A stretch of DNA of 64,000 nt, taken from assembly GCF_031010175.1 (NCBI RefSeq), contig NZ_JAUAMB010000006.1:1-64000 (forward strand), given 5' to 3'. The notes beneath the pieces were generated by a model. It saw only the letters and a list, made by a program, of their open reading frames with translations, was not told the origin of the DNA and searched no databases. The position numbers and the translations under genes are program-made. How positions within the stretch are numbered: position 1 is the first letter of the stretch; every line of letters begins with the position of its first letter. This document shows positions 28,741-38,713 of the stretch, in pieces. This stretch comes from Halomonas sp. SpR1 (GTDB lineage Bacteria; Pseudomonadota; Gammaproteobacteria; Pseudomonadales; Halomonadaceae).

Positions 28741-29948
28741 GTCAGTGCGCTAATCAACCAACGACTATGCAGCGCGTAACGGTACTTGGATCGACAGGCT
28801 CTGTGGGCACCAGCACGCTGGATGTGATTGGTCGCCACCCTGACCGTTATAGCGTCCATGCCCTAACCGCACACACCTCGAAAGAGGCCCTGCTAGCGCA
28901 GTGTTTAACGCACCGCCCCGCGGTTGCTGTATTGGATGATCAAGCCGATGCTGCTTGGCTGCGCGAGGAGCTTAAGCGGGCGGGCCAGCCAACCGAAGTG
29001 AGTGCAGGCCCGGAGGCGCTGTGTGATGTTGCCCGGGATACGAGCGTCGACTGCGTAATGGCAGCGATTGTGGGCGCCGCGGGTTTGCTGCCTGCACTCG
29101 CCGCCGCGGAAGCAGGCAAACGCGTGCTACTGGCCAATAAAGAGGCGCTGGTGATGAGCGGCGCACTGTTTATGGAGGCTGTTTCCCGCTCGGGGGCGAC
29201 ATTACTGCCGATTGATTCCGAACATAATGCCATTTATCAGTGTCTACCTGCGGAGCATCGCGGTGGGCTTGCCAAACACGGTGTTCGTCAACTGCTACTA
29301 ACGGCCTCTGGGGGGCCGTTTCGTACCTGGAGCCAGGCTGATATTAACAATGTCACTCCCGAGCAGGCCTGCGCTCACCCGAACTGGTCGATGGGGCGTA
29401 AGATATCGGTGGATAGTGCCACGTTGATGAACAAAGGTTTGGAGTTGATCGAAGCTTGCTGGTTATTTGACGCCACTCCTGAGCAGATCCAAGTGGTAGT
29501 ACACCCCCAAAGCGTGATTCACTCCATGGCGGCGTATCACGATGGCTCTGTGATTGCCCAGCTGGGTAATCCAGATATGCGTACACCCATTGCCTATGGG
29601 CTTGCTTGGCCGGAGCGCATTGACGCTGGCGTTGAAACCCTCGATCTTTTTCAGGTGGCACGGCTCGATTTTGAAGCCCCCGATGAAGCCCGTTTCCCCT
29701 GCTTGGGGCTTGCCCGTGACTCAATGCGACAGGGCGGTATGGCCCCTGTTGTGCTCAACGCCGCCAATGAAGTCGCCGTAGACGCCTTTCTGCAGCGCCG
29801 GATCGGCTTTACGGCGATTGGACAATTGGTGGCTGACGTACTTTCACGCCCCTATCAGGGCCGTGTTGATAGTCTTGAAAGCGTATTGGCAACTGATCAA
29901 TGGGCGCGACAGCAGACGTTTGAACTGATAACAAAAGCGTCCGCTTGA
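28737..29948 (+). CDS. dxr: 1-deoxy-D-xylulose 5-phosphate reductoisomerase
   Basis: Dxr converts DXP to MEP with NADPH, the committed step of the non-mevalonate isoprenoid pathway; UppS in the same cluster consumes the product isoprenoids. The 403-residue protein has [15 protein letters not shown] (NADPH fold, about 18-32), [11 protein letters not shown], the metal and substrate loop [13 protein letters not shown], and [13 protein letters not shown]. The ATG at 28737 overlaps cdsA, and a later ATG at 28767 (MQRVTVLG) is an alternative. Confidence 0.95.
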   Translation: MSQCANQPTTMQRVTVLGSTGSVGTSTLDVIGRHPDRYSVHALTAHTSKEALLAQCLTHRPAVAVLDDQADAAWLREELKRAGQPTEVSAGPEALCDVARDTSVDCVMAAIVGAAGLLPALAAAEAGKRVLLANKEALVMSGALFMEAVSRSGATLLPIDSEHNAIYQCLPAEHRGGLAKHGVRQLLLTASGGPFRTWSQADINNVTPEQACAHPNWSMGRKISVDSATLMNKGLELIEACWLFDATPEQIQVVVHPQSVIHSMAAYHDGSVIAQLGNPDMRTPIAYGLAWPERIDAGVETLDLFQVARLDFEAPDEARFPCLGLARDSMRQGGMAPVVLNAANEVAVDAFLQRRIGFTAIGQLVADVLSRPYQGRVDSLESVLATDQWARQQTFELITKASA

Positions 29949-29994
29949 GCATTCGCTGGGCTGGTCGTTAGCGCGGGGCATTAAGGAGTTCAGT

Positions 29995-31353
29995 GTGGGC
30001 CTAATACAGAATATTTTAGCGGTCATTGTGGTGTTGGGCCTGTTAGTAACTTTCCACGAGTTTGGCCATTTTTGGGTGGCGAGGCGCTGTGGAGTCAAAG
30101 TGCTGCGCTTTTCGGTAGGCTTTGGTAAACCGCTATGGTCGCGAGTTGATCGCCAGGGCACCGAGTATGCGATAGCCGCCATTCCCCTGGGTGGCTATGT
30201 CAAAATGCTCGATGAGCGTGAGGCGCCGGTACCGGAAGATCAGCTCGATCAGGCATTTAACCGCAAGACCGTTTGGCAGCGCATTGCGATTGTGGCGGCA
30301 GGGCCTATCGCTAACTTTTTACTGGCGATCGTGGCTTACTGGGTGCTGTTTGTGGCAGGTACCACGGTGGTGTCGCCGATGGTAGGCAGCGTTGCTCCTG
30401 ACTCTCCAGCTGCCGAAGCCGGACTTGCCAATGGCGATGAAATTGTCGCCATCCAGGGCGATGAGATGCGCTCTTGGGAGGATGTTAACCTCAAGCTGGT
30501 GTCGATTATTGGCTTCAGCGGAGAGTTGGATATCGTCGCCCGCCCCGAAGGCGCGAGCGACCCACAGCGCTTTGGATTGTCGGTGACTGATTATTTGGTT
30601 CGCCAGGATCCGCCTCAGCCGCTGCAAACACTGGGTATTACCCCTTGGCAGCCTGAATTTCCGGCTGTTTTAGGCCAAGTCGTGAGCGGGGAGGCCGCAG
30701 AACAAGCAGGTCTGGAAGCTGGCGATAAGATGGTGGCGGTTAATGGCGAACCAGTGGATGATTGGATGCACTTCGTTAATATGGTGCGCAGTAGTCCAGG
30801 TGAAACGTTGCGGCTCACCTATGAGCGAAATGGTGAACAGTCGAGTGTTGACTTAACCCCCGGGCGTAACCGTTTGGAAACCGGGGTTGAGGTTGGTTAT
30901 ATCGGCGCAGGGGCTGAGCAGGTCGAGTGGCCAGCAGCGTTTCAGCGTGAAATCCGTTATGGGCCTATTGAAGCGGTAGGTCAGGCGCTTTCGCGCACCG
31001 GTGAAATGACACTGCTCACCTTGGATGCTATCCGTAAGATGTTGGTCGGGCTGATTTCGCCCTCCAATCTGTCGGGGCCGATCACCATTGCGCAGGTCTC
31101 GGGTGATTCTGCCCGTGCGGGTATGGAAGCGTTTATTGGCTTTCTAGCGTATCTTTCTATCAGCCTTGGGGTGCTTAACTTACTACCCATCCCGGTGCTC
31201 GATGGCGGCCACTTGCTCTATTATTTTATGGAGGTGGTGCGTGGACGGCCAGTATCAGAAAGAACCCAAGCCGTAGGATTGCGCATAGGGCTTGCCATGG
31301 TCGGCACCCTGATGTTGATGGCCCTCTATTTTGATCTGATGCGCCTGTGGTAA
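29995..31353 (+). CDS. rseP: RseP, site-2 intramembrane zinc protease
   Basis: RseP cleaves anti-sigma factor RseA within the membrane, releasing sigma-E. The 452-residue protein has the zinc motif HEFGH at 21-25 in the first membrane segment, two tandem PDZ domains (about 120-205 and 215-300), and the third ligand motif LNLLPIPVLDGG near the C-terminus. It starts at a GTG at 29995 with AAGGAG at 29983-29988. Its presence fits the sigma-E promoter on rpoH at 2879: this protease would be part of the same envelope-stress circuit. Confidence 0.96.
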   Translation: MGLIQNILAVIVVLGLLVTFHEFGHFWVARRCGVKVLRFSVGFGKPLWSRVDRQGTEYAIAAIPLGGYVKMLDEREAPVPEDQLDQAFNRKTVWQRIAIVAAGPIANFLLAIVAYWVLFVAGTTVVSPMVGSVAPDSPAAEAGLANGDEIVAIQGDEMRSWEDVNLKLVSIIGFSGELDIVARPEGASDPQRFGLSVTDYLVRQDPPQPLQTLGITPWQPEFPAVLGQVVSGEAAEQAGLEAGDKMVAVNGEPVDDWMHFVNMVRSSPGETLRLTYERNGEQSSVDLTPGRNRLETGVEVGYIGAGAEQVEWPAAFQREIRYGPIEAVGQALSRTGEMTLLTLDAIRKMLVGLISPSNLSGPITIAQVSGDSARAGMEAFIGFLAYLSISLGVLNLLPIPVLDGGHLLYYFMEVVRGRPVSERTQAVGLRIGLAMVGTLMLMALYFDLMRLW

Positions 31354-31453
31354 TGACGCGTGTAGCGCGCAGGATGCCTTGTCATCTGCCTGCACAAATG
31401 TATATGGTGCCTTTCTGGAATGATAGGCAGACCAACGCGAGCGAATTGACTGC

Positions 31454-33805
31454 ATGAAAATCAAGACCCTTGGAATGGCGGCACTCTTGCTGGCAGGCGC
31501 CAGCGGCGCCCAAGCACAATCCTTTGATGTTTCAGACATTCGAGTGGAAGGACTGCAGCGGGTATCTGCCGCCTCGGTCTTCAATGCATTTCCGGTGAGT
31601 GCCAATGATCGCGTCAGCGAAGAGCAGTTAGCTGCCGCTGCCCGTGACTTGTTCGCCACAGGGCTATTTGACGATGTCTCCCTGGCACGCGAAGGCGATG
31701 TCCTGGTTATTCAGGTCGTCGAGCGCCCGACCATTGCGCGGCTTCAGATCAGCGGCAACGATCAGATCTCCGAAGAAGATTTGCGCAATGGCTTGCGTGA
31801 ATCAGGGCTCTCGGAAGGCCAGGTACTGGAGCTCTCTACGCTTGAAGAGATACAGCGCGAGCTGGAAGGTGTCTATCAGTCTCAAGGTCGCTACAGCGCC
31901 AGCATCGATACCGAAGTGGAAGAGGTTGATGAGGGCCGGGTTCAGGTCAATATCAATATCAACGAAGGCGAAGTGGCCAAGATTCGCCAAATCAATATCG
32001 TTGGCAACGAAGCCTTTGATGATGAGACGCTGCGTGGCGTGTTTGAGTTAAATGATCGGCCTGGACGCTTTTTCGGCTGGTTCTCTAGCGACGAGTACTC
32101 CCGTGAAGCGCTTTCCGGTGATATTGAGCGGCTGCGTTCTTTCTACTTGGATCGCGGCTACGTCAACTTCGACGTTACCTCGACTCAGGTGTCGATTGGC
32201 CCTGAAAAGTCCGAGATCTTTATTACTCTGAACGTCGATGAAGGTGCCCAGTACCGAGTTGGCAACATCCGTTTCGCAGGTGATCTACAGATCAGCGAAA
32301 ACGAAGCCCGCCAGTTACTCACCGTTAAAGAAGGGGAGATTTTCTCCCGCGGCGATGTGAATGCCTCCACCGAAGCCCTGCGCCAGCGTTTAGGTGCCGA
32401 GGGCTTCGCCTTTGCTGATATTCAAGGCGTGCCTGAAATGGCAGGGGACGGTGAAACGGTCGACCTGGTTATTGCCGTCAATTCCGGTGAGCGCGCTTAT
32501 GTACGGCGTATCGAGTTTTACGGTAATACCACAACCCAGGATGAAGTACTGCGACGTGAGATGATTCAGTTGGAAGGCGCACCCGCTTCCACCGAAGCCA
32601 TTACTCAATCGCGTCAGCGTCTTGAACGGCTGGGCTTCTTTAGCCAGGTAGAAGTGGATACTCAGTCAGTGCCTGGCGAACCGGACTTGCTCGATGTGAC
32701 TTATAATGTCGAAGAGCAGCCCTCGGGCTCAGTCTCGGCAAGCGTTGGTTTCTCCCAGAGTGCCGGGGTTATTTACGGTGTTGGGCTATCGCAGAATAAC
32801 TTCCTGGGTACAGGTAATCGCGTCAACGTAGGTGCTCAGCGCAGTGATACGTTTACCAGCGTTAACTTCGGGTTCACCGACCCCTACTGGACACTGGATG
32901 GCATTTCTCGCGGTTATAATCTGTTCTACCGCGAAACCGATTACGCCGATTCGGATATTTCAACCTTCTCGACGGATGCCTACGGCGCTGGTATCAACTT
33001 TGGTTACCCCATTAGCGAGTTGTCGCGTCTTAACTTCGGTGCCAGCGTTGAAGACCTAACGGTGAAAACCTACTTCGACACGGCCTCTGAAATACGTCGC
33101 TATGTGGAAGATCAGGGCGAAGACGCACAAAGCCTGAAGCTGACCGCCAGCTGGACACGCAACAACCTCAACCGCGGTATCATGCCCACCGATGGCAGCT
33201 ATCAGCGCCTGTCGCTGGAAACCGGCGCGCCGGGCAGCGATTCTGAGTACTACAAGCTGCGTGCGCGGGCGCAACAGCTCTTCCCGATCAACAATGATGA
33301 GACCTGGGCATTCAAATTTACTGGCAACGTTGGCTATGCGGATACACTGGGCGGCAACGATCCGTTCCCCTTCTATGAAAACTTCTATGCGGGCGGTCTT
33401 GGTTCGGTACGTGGCTTCACGTCGAATACGCTTGGCCAGCGCACGACGCCAGCAACCGAAGGTGGCCGTGACCGTACTCTGGGCGGTAACGTTTCCATAG
33501 AAGGTAGCGCCGAGATCATTTTCCCGCTGCCCTTTGTTGAAAATCAGCGCGCGCTGCAAACATCGCTGTTCCTGGATGGGGGTAACACCTTCCTGACCTC
33601 TTGCTACGATGTGCTTGCGGAAGATGCAGGGCGCCAGCAGTGTAACTCCGGCGTTGATCTGGGCGATTTGCGCTACAGTGCCGGTATCGGCCTTTCTTGG
33701 CTAACGCCGGTGGGCCCGCTGACCTTCAGTGTTGCCGAGCCACTCAATGATAAGAGCGGTGATGATACCCAGTTCTTCCAATTCTCATTGGGGCAGTCGT
33801 TCTAA
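31454..33805 (+). CDS. bamA: BamA, outer membrane protein assembly factor
   Basis: BamA is the Omp85-family core of the machine that inserts beta-barrel proteins. The 783-residue protein has a signal peptide ending at about residue 21 (ASGAQA), five POTRA domains over about 22-420, and a C-terminal barrel. The barrel carries the conserved GSVRGF motif (loop 6) near residue 650 and ends in Phe (LGQSF), the outer-membrane insertion signal. It lies between rseP and skp, the conserved order. Degenerate 16-bp repeats begin at its stop codon. Confidence 0.97.
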   Translation: MKIKTLGMAALLLAGASGAQAQSFDVSDIRVEGLQRVSAASVFNAFPVSANDRVSEEQLAAAARDLFATGLFDDVSLAREGDVLVIQVVERPTIARLQISGNDQISEEDLRNGLRESGLSEGQVLELSTLEEIQRELEGVYQSQGRYSASIDTEVEEVDEGRVQVNININEGEVAKIRQINIVGNEAFDDETLRGVFELNDRPGRFFGWFSSDEYSREALSGDIERLRSFYLDRGYVNFDVTSTQVSIGPEKSEIFITLNVDEGAQYRVGNIRFAGDLQISENEARQLLTVKEGEIFSRGDVNASTEALRQRLGAEGFAFADIQGVPEMAGDGETVDLVIAVNSGERAYVRRIEFYGNTTTQDEVLRREMIQLEGAPASTEAITQSRQRLERLGFFSQVEVDTQSVPGEPDLLDVTYNVEEQPSGSVSASVGFSQSAGVIYGVGLSQNNFLGTGNRVNVGAQRSDTFTSVNFGFTDPYWTLDGISRGYNLFYRETDYADSDISTFSTDAYGAGINFGYPISELSRLNFGASVEDLTVKTYFDTASEIRRYVEDQGEDAQSLKLTASWTRNNLNRGIMPTDGSYQRLSLETGAPGSDSEYYKLRARAQQLFPINNDETWAFKFTGNVGYADTLGGNDPFPFYENFYAGGLGSVRGFTSNTLGQRTTPATEGGRDRTLGGNVSIEGSAEIIFPLPFVENQRALQTSLFLDGGNTFLTSCYDVLAEDAGRQQCNSGVDLGDLRYSAGIGLSWLTPVGPLTFSVAEPLNDKSGDDTQFFQFSLGQSF

Positions 33806-33849
33806 GGGATAAGTGGCCTAAGGGATAATCGCTCTGAAGGGCAATCGTG
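33802..33849 (+). repeat. Three 16-bp degenerate direct repeats at the bamA stop codon
   Basis: CTAAGGGATAAGTGGC, CTAAGGGATAATCGCT and CTGAAGGGCAATCGTG follow head to tail. The first copy contains the bamA TAA stop. They occupy half of the 104-bp gap to skp. Confidence 0.75.
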
Positions 33850-33909
33850 CTAATTTTGCTAGACCGTGTGCCATGGCGGCGCGCGCTAGCCTGACATAAG
33901 GAGATAACG

Positions 33910-34413
33910 ATGATGCGTAGACTAACAGCGGTGGTATGCCTGTTGGGCGCGATGATTTTGCCCGCTCACGCCGCAGAAGTCGCGGTGTTGGACTGGCGAG
34001 CAGCATTGATGAATACCCAGTCCGCACAGGCCTCAATGAGCAGCCTGGAAGGGCAGATTGGCAATCAGCAGCGTGAAGCGCAGAACCTGGGTAATGAGCT
34101 ACAGCAATTACAGCAGCGTTTGCAGAACGAAGGCGAAACCATGGCTCAGTCTCAGCGTGAGTCGCTAATTAGCGAACTACAAGAGAAGGGTAGCCGTTTT
34201 GAGCAGCTTCGCCGGGAGGTTATGCAGGCCCAGCAGCGCTCCGAACAGCAGTTTTTGGAAAGCGCAGAACCGAAGTTGGAGCAAGCCGTCGCACAGGTGC
34301 TGGAACGTCACGGTATTGATGTACTGGTTGAGCCCCAAGGCGTACTGCACTCTGGGGTAGATCTGCCCAATGTGACCGATGAAGTCACGCAGATTTTTGA
34401 TACCTTGAACTAA
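33910..34413 (+). CDS. skp: Skp/OmpH family periplasmic chaperone
   Basis: Skp holds unfolded outer-membrane proteins in the periplasm. The 167-residue precursor has a signal peptide cut after about residue 21 (PAHA), then a Gln/Glu-rich coiled coil over about 40-120 that forms the chaperone's tentacles, and a C-terminal strand region (DVLVEPQGVLHS). The Gln content of the coiled coil is high. Two ATGs in a row (33910 and 33913) can serve as start, with AAGGAG at about 33898-33903. Confidence 0.92.
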   Translation: MMRRLTAVVCLLGAMILPAHAAEVAVLDWRAALMNTQSAQASMSSLEGQIGNQQREAQNLGNELQQLQQRLQNEGETMAQSQRESLISELQEKGSRFEQLRREVMQAQQRSEQQFLESAEPKLEQAVAQVLERHGIDVLVEPQGVLHSGVDLPNVTDEVTQIFDTLN

Positions 34414-34466
34414 ATTTAAATGATGATTGGTGTGGCCAAGCCACACCAAAGCTTCCCTAGGCTCCC

Positions 34467-35501
34467 ATGACGCACGCTTCTCATCACCTAACCCTCGCAG
34501 ACATTGCGCGCCAACTAGGCGTTACCGTTAGCGGCAACGCCCAGCAGCCGATACGTGGCTTGGCGACGCTAAAAGAAGCGCAGCCAGATCAAGTCGCTTT
34601 CCTGGCCAACCGCGCCTATCTGAAAGATTTGGCGACGACCAAGGCGGCAGCGGTATTGCTGCACCCTGAGCATGGCAAACACTGCCCGGTAGCGCGTCTG
34701 GAAATCGATAACCCGTACTTGGGCTATGCCAAGCTATCGCAGCTGTTTGACCCGCTGCCTGCCCGCGACGTCGCCGGTATTCACCCCACGGCGGTAGTGG
34801 CAGAGGGCGCTCAGATAGGCGCCGACGTCTGCATTCAAGCGCACGCCGTGATTGAAGCGGGTGCGGTGTTGGGCGATCGCGTGGTGATTGGGGCGGGGAG
34901 CGTGGTTGGTGCCGACAGCATTATTGGTGAGGCAACGCGTCTGCACGCCAATGTCACTGTGTGCCATGGGGTGGTGATTGGTAAGCGAGTCATCCTGCAA
35001 AGCGGCTGTGTCATCGGCGGTGACGGGTTTGGTTTCGCCCATGACGGTTCTGGATGGCATAAAATTGCCCAGCTGGGGGGCGTGGTGCTGGGTGATGATG
35101 TTGAGGTGGGAAGCTGCTCCAGCATCGATCGCGGCGCGCTGGGTGATACGGTGATTGGCAATGACGTTAAAATTGATAGTCAGGTGCAAATTGCCCATAA
35201 CGTCATCATTGGTGACCACAGTGCCTTAGCGGGCTGTGTAGGTATTGCTGGCTCTACCAAGGTCGGTAAGCACTGTATGCTGGGTGGTGGCGTTGGCTTG
35301 TCAGGCCATTTGACGATTTGCGATAGCGTTCAGGTCACGGGAATGAGTTTAGTGACGAACTCAATCCATGAGCCAGGGGTCTACTCCTCCGGAACTGGCG
35401 CCATGGCCAATAGTCAGTGGCGTAAGAACGCGGTGCGTTTTAAACAGCTCGATGACATCGCTAAGCGCCTATCCAGATTGGAAAAAAAGCAACGTGATTA
35501 G
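34467..35501 (+). CDS. lpxD: LpxD, UDP-3-O-(3-hydroxyacyl)glucosamine N-acyltransferase
   Basis: LpxD performs the third step of lipid A synthesis, adding the N-linked hydroxyacyl chain. The 344-residue protein has an N-terminal uridine-binding domain (about 1-105, with IRGLATLKEA), a left-handed beta-helix of hexapeptide repeats (about 105-305) and a C-terminal helical tail. The catalytic His is expected in QIAHNVIIGDHSALAGC. It precedes fabZ, lpxA and lpxB, so four consecutive genes serve lipid A and fatty acid synthesis. Confidence 0.96.
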   Translation: MTHASHHLTLADIARQLGVTVSGNAQQPIRGLATLKEAQPDQVAFLANRAYLKDLATTKAAAVLLHPEHGKHCPVARLEIDNPYLGYAKLSQLFDPLPARDVAGIHPTAVVAEGAQIGADVCIQAHAVIEAGAVLGDRVVIGAGSVVGADSIIGEATRLHANVTVCHGVVIGKRVILQSGCVIGGDGFGFAHDGSGWHKIAQLGGVVLGDDVEVGSCSSIDRGALGDTVIGNDVKIDSQVQIAHNVIIGDHSALAGCVGIAGSTKVGKHCMLGGGVGLSGHLTICDSVQVTGMSLVTNSIHEPGVYSSGTGAMANSQWRKNAVRFKQLDDIAKRLSRLEKKQRD

Positions 35502-35533
35502 TAATGGCTGATTGAATTTTAACTGCTGCTGTT

Positions 35534-35561
35534 TTGAGGCTAGATGGCAGCGGGGTATAAT
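35534..35561 (+). promoter_or_regulatory. Sigma-70 promoter upstream of fabZ
   Basis: TTGAGG (35534-35539), 16 bp, and a consensus TATAAT (35556-35561) lie 90 bp upstream of the fabZ ATG. This would let fabZ-lpxA-lpxB be expressed independently of the long upstream operon. Confidence 0.7.
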
Positions 35562-35650
35562 CCCAGCCTTTTAATCAGCGAACGTGCTGGTATTTGCCTG
35601 ACGCTCTTCAGGAGTACATCAGGCGTTTTGTTATTTTAGAGGTCGCTACG

Positions 35651-36094
35651 ATGGTTATGGATATCAATGAAATTCGCGAGTACTTGCCCCACCGCTACCC
35701 GTTTTTGCTGGTGGATCGAGTAACGCAACTCGCCATCGGTGAATCCATCGTTGCGTACAAGAATGTCAGCATCAACGAGCCGTTCTTTAACGGCCATTTT
35801 CCGCATCACCCGATTATGCCCGGCGTGCTGGTGATTGAAGCGCTGGCCCAGGTATGCGGTATTCTCGGCTTTAAAACGGTCAATAAACTGCCTGCCGATG
35901 GCTATGTATACTACTTGGTAGGCAGTGACAAAGTGCGCTTTAAGCGCCCGGTAATGCCGGGTGATAAGCTCACCTTAGAAGCCGATGTGATTAAAGGTAA
36001 ACGCGGTATTTGGAAATTTGCATGCCGTGCCACGGTTGACGGTGAGCTGGCCTGCGAAGCGGAAATTATTTGTGCCGAGAGGAAGGTGGCTTGA
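35651..36094 (+). CDS. fabZ: FabZ, 3-hydroxyacyl-ACP dehydratase
   Basis: FabZ dehydrates hydroxyacyl-ACP in fatty acid elongation and competes with LpxA/LpxD for hydroxyacyl-ACP. From the ATG at 35651 it has 147 residues. The catalytic His49 is in [11 protein letters not shown] and Glu63 in VLVIEALAQ. The open frame reaches back to 35594, but the earlier part overlaps the promoter leader and is not family sequence. AGAGG lies eight bases before the chosen ATG. The stop overlaps the lpxA start. Confidence 0.96.
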   Translation: MVMDINEIREYLPHRYPFLLVDRVTQLAIGESIVAYKNVSINEPFFNGHFPHHPIMPGVLVIEALAQVCGILGFKTVNKLPADGYVYYLVGSDKVRFKRPVMPGDKLTLEADVIKGKRGIWKFACRATVDGELACEAEIICAERKVA

Positions 36095-36858
36095 TACATC
36101 CTACTGCCCTGGTCGACCCGACGGCGCGCCTTGCCGACGATGTTGAGGTAGGCCCTTTTAGCATTATCGGCCCCGACGTCACCATCGGTGCTGGTTCGGT
36201 GATTGGCCCCCATGTGGTGGTTAAAGGTCCCACCACTCTGGGTGAGCGCACGCGTATCTTTCAGTTCGCCTCGGTAGGCGAAGACTGTCAGGATAAAAAA
36301 TACGCAGGCGAACCCACACGGTTGGTGATGGGGGACGATAACGTGATTCGTGAAGGCGCCACCATTCACCGTGGCACCGTTCAGGATCGCAGTGAAACCA
36401 CCATTGGTTCGCGCAACCTGTTTATGGCTTATGTGCATGTCGGCCATGATTGTGTGATTGGTAACGACTGCATTTTGGCCAATCAGGTGACCCTGGCGGG
36501 GCATGTCACCGTCGGCGATCATGCCATTCTAGGTGGCTTGGCGGCAGTGCATCAGTTCTGCCACTTTGGTGATCACGCCATGGCCGGTGGTGGCTCGATT
36601 ATTACCAAGGACACCCCAGCCTATATCATGATTAATGGCAACCCGGCGGAAGCGCGTGGCCTTAATCTGGTGGGATTAAAGCGCCGAGGCTTTAGCCGCG
36701 AGGCGATCAGTGCACTCACCACCGCCTATAAAATGGTCTACCGCCAAGGGCTAACCACTGAGCAGGCGCTGGTCGAAATGCGTAGCCGTTTTGATCTGCC
36801 CGAAATCGAGCATTTTGCCGCCTCTATTGAGCGTTCGACCCGCGGCATTACCCGCTAA
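36091..36858 (+). CDS. lpxA: LpxA, UDP-N-acetylglucosamine acyltransferase
   Basis: LpxA catalyses the first lipid A step, O-acylation of UDP-GlcNAc. I place the start at TTG 36091 ([10 protein letters not shown]), giving 255 residues, because AGGAAGG lies at 36079-36085 and the homologous proteins begin there; a TTG at 36070 would add seven residues unlike the family. Hexapeptide repeats cover about 10-180, the catalytic His is near residue 119 ([11 protein letters not shown]), and a C-terminal helical domain follows. The start overlaps the fabZ stop as TTGA. Confidence 0.95.
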   Translation: MIHPTALVDPTARLADDVEVGPFSIIGPDVTIGAGSVIGPHVVVKGPTTLGERTRIFQFASVGEDCQDKKYAGEPTRLVMGDDNVIREGATIHRGTVQDRSETTIGSRNLFMAYVHVGHDCVIGNDCILANQVTLAGHVTVGDHAILGGLAAVHQFCHFGDHAMAGGGSIITKDTPAYIMINGNPAEARGLNLVGLKRRGFSREAISALTTAYKMVYRQGLTTEQALVEMRSRFDLPEIEHFAASIERSTRGITR

Positions 36859-36875
36859 ACCATGCTGATCTACCT

Positions 36876-38048
36876 ATGACCCTGCAACGCGTCTATCTCG
36901 TGGCCGGAGAACTCTCCGGCGATATTCTTGGTGCTGGGCTGATGCGTGAGCTCAAAGTTCGCCACCCCGACGTCGAGTTCCGTGGTATCGGCGGGCCACG
37001 TATGCAGGCAGAAGGCATGGAAAGCCGCTTCCCTCTCGAAACACTTGCGGTAATGGGGCTGGTTGAAGTGCTCAAGCACCTCCCCGAACTGATCCGTGTA
37101 CGGCGCACCCTAAAAGCTGAAGCGCTAGCCTGGCAGCCCGATATTATGCTGGGCATCGATGCGCCGGACTTCAATTTAGGCCTGGAACGCCAGCTTCGCG
37201 AAGCAGGCATTACCACCGCCCACTACGTGAGTCCTTCCGTATGGGCGTGGCGCCAGGGGCGGGTAAAAGGCATCGCCAAGTCGGTCGACGGTATGCTGAC
37301 ACTGCTGCCGTTTGAAGCCGCCTTCTACCGTGAACATCGAGTGCCCGTTGCCTTTGTGGGCCATCCCCTGGCTGACGAAATGGCGCTGGAAAATGACCGT
37401 GTTGCCACCCGGCAGGCGCTGGAGTTGGCGCCTGATTGCCAGGTGTTGGCACTGCTGCCAGGCTCCCGGGCCAACGAAATTCGTTTTTTGGGCGACACCT
37501 TTCTTGCTGCGGCCGCCCAGCTCTGCCAGCGTCACCCGGCGCTTCAGGTGGTTATTCCCGCGGCTACCGCTGATCGCCGCCGTGAAATTAACGCGCTGCT
37601 GGCCAACTACCCGCAGCTGGCCGAGTGCACGACGCTGCTCGATGGCCAAGCCCGCGAAGCGATGGTAGCGAGTGATGTCGTTCTGCTGGCCTCAGGTACC
37701 GCAGCGCTGGAAGCCATGCTGTGCCACCGCAGCATGCTGGTGGCTTACAAAATGGCCCCGGCCACCCACTGGTTGGCCAAGCGGATGGTCAAAACCCAGT
37801 GGGTATCGCTGCCCAATTTGATCGCCCAGGAGACGCTGGTGCCTGAGCTGATTCAGGACGCCGCCTCATCAGAGGCGATTGCCGACCAGCTCAGCGCTAT
37901 GCTGGCGGACGAAAATAGTCGCCATGCCCTGGAAACGCGCTTTGCCGAGATGCATGCTACGCTCCAGCGCAATGCCAGCCGCCGTGCCGCCGAAGCGATT
38001 AGCCTGCTGGCAGCGGGCCAGCCGTTGGAGGCTGCTGATGGAAAATAA
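36876..38048 (+). CDS. lpxB: LpxB, lipid A disaccharide synthase
   Basis: LpxB is a GT-B inverting glycosyltransferase that joins lipid X and UDP-diacylglucosamine. It has 390 residues. The conserved N-terminal loop is [15 protein letters not shown] (about 8-22). [13 protein letters not shown], the LPFE segment, [10 protein letters not shown] and [11 protein letters not shown] follow in family order. It begins 17 bp after lpxA and overlaps rnhB by 11 bases. Confidence 0.96.
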   Translation: MTLQRVYLVAGELSGDILGAGLMRELKVRHPDVEFRGIGGPRMQAEGMESRFPLETLAVMGLVEVLKHLPELIRVRRTLKAEALAWQPDIMLGIDAPDFNLGLERQLREAGITTAHYVSPSVWAWRQGRVKGIAKSVDGMLTLLPFEAAFYREHRVPVAFVGHPLADEMALENDRVATRQALELAPDCQVLALLPGSRANEIRFLGDTFLAAAAQLCQRHPALQVVIPAATADRRREINALLANYPQLAECTTLLDGQAREAMVASDVVLLASGTAALEAMLCHRSMLVAYKMAPATHWLAKRMVKTQWVSLPNLIAQETLVPELIQDAASSEAIADQLSAMLADENSRHALETRFAEMHATLQRNASRRAAEAISLLAAGQPLEAADGK

Positions 38049-38685
38049 CGGCATGGCCATTGAGCACTGGTTGATTGATCACAAGGATTTTCCAACCCTT
38101 GAGATTGCCTATAGCGGTGAGCGGCTGGCAGGGGTGGATGAAGTGGGTCGCGGGCCACTGATCGGTAGCGTGGTGGCCGCCGCCGTTATTCTCGACCCCG
38201 CTCAGCCCATTGAAGGCCTTACCGACTCTAAAAAACTCACTGCACGCAAGCGAGAAGCGCTGGATAGTCAGATTCGTGAGCGGGCGCTAGCCTTTGCCGT
38301 GGCAGAAGCCAGCGCTGCCGAGGTGGATGCGCTGAATATCTACCACGCCACCCATTTAGCCATGCGACGGGCGATTGATGGGCTGACACCTGCGGCGGAA
38401 TATCTACTCGTCGATGGCAACAAGTTACCCGGCCATCGGCTGCCAGGCCAGGCGGTGGTGAAGGGCGATTCACGCCACTGCGCCATTGCCGCGGCGTCGA
38501 TTTTGGCTAAAGTCGCTCGCGATGCCCAAATGGTAACGCTGGATATGCGCTATCCTGAGTATGGCTTTGCGCGCCACAAAGGGTATCCCACCAAAGAGCA
38601 TCTCGCCGCGCTTGTTGCTCATGGGCCCTTGCCAGATCACCGCCGCAGTTTTGCGCCTGTTCAGCGTCAGCTAGCGCTGCTTTAA
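38038..38685 (+). CDS. rnhB: Ribonuclease HII
   Basis: RNase HII removes ribonucleotides from DNA. From the ATG at 38038, with GGAGG seven bases upstream, it has 215 residues; an ATG at 38053 is a possible alternative. The catalytic Asp-Glu motif is in [13 protein letters not shown], a further Asp in [10 protein letters not shown], and the C-terminal acidic residue in [18 protein letters not shown]. It overlaps lpxB and precedes dnaE, the same order as E. coli. Confidence 0.95.
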   Translation: MENNGMAIEHWLIDHKDFPTLEIAYSGERLAGVDEVGRGPLIGSVVAAAVILDPAQPIEGLTDSKKLTARKREALDSQIRERALAFAVAEASAAEVDALNIYHATHLAMRRAIDGLTPAAEYLLVDGNKLPGHRLPGQAVVKGDSRHCAIAAASILAKVARDAQMVTLDMRYPEYGFARHKGYPTKEHLAALVAHGPLPDHRRSFAPVQRQLALL

Positions 38686-38713
38686 GCCTGTTTATTTATT
38701 TAGCGAGAGTGTT

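Noticed and set aside
36070-36090. Upstream TTG at 36070 as the lpxA start
   Set aside because: It would add seven residues absent from the family, and the AGGAAGG ribosome site lies downstream of it, in front of TTG 36091.
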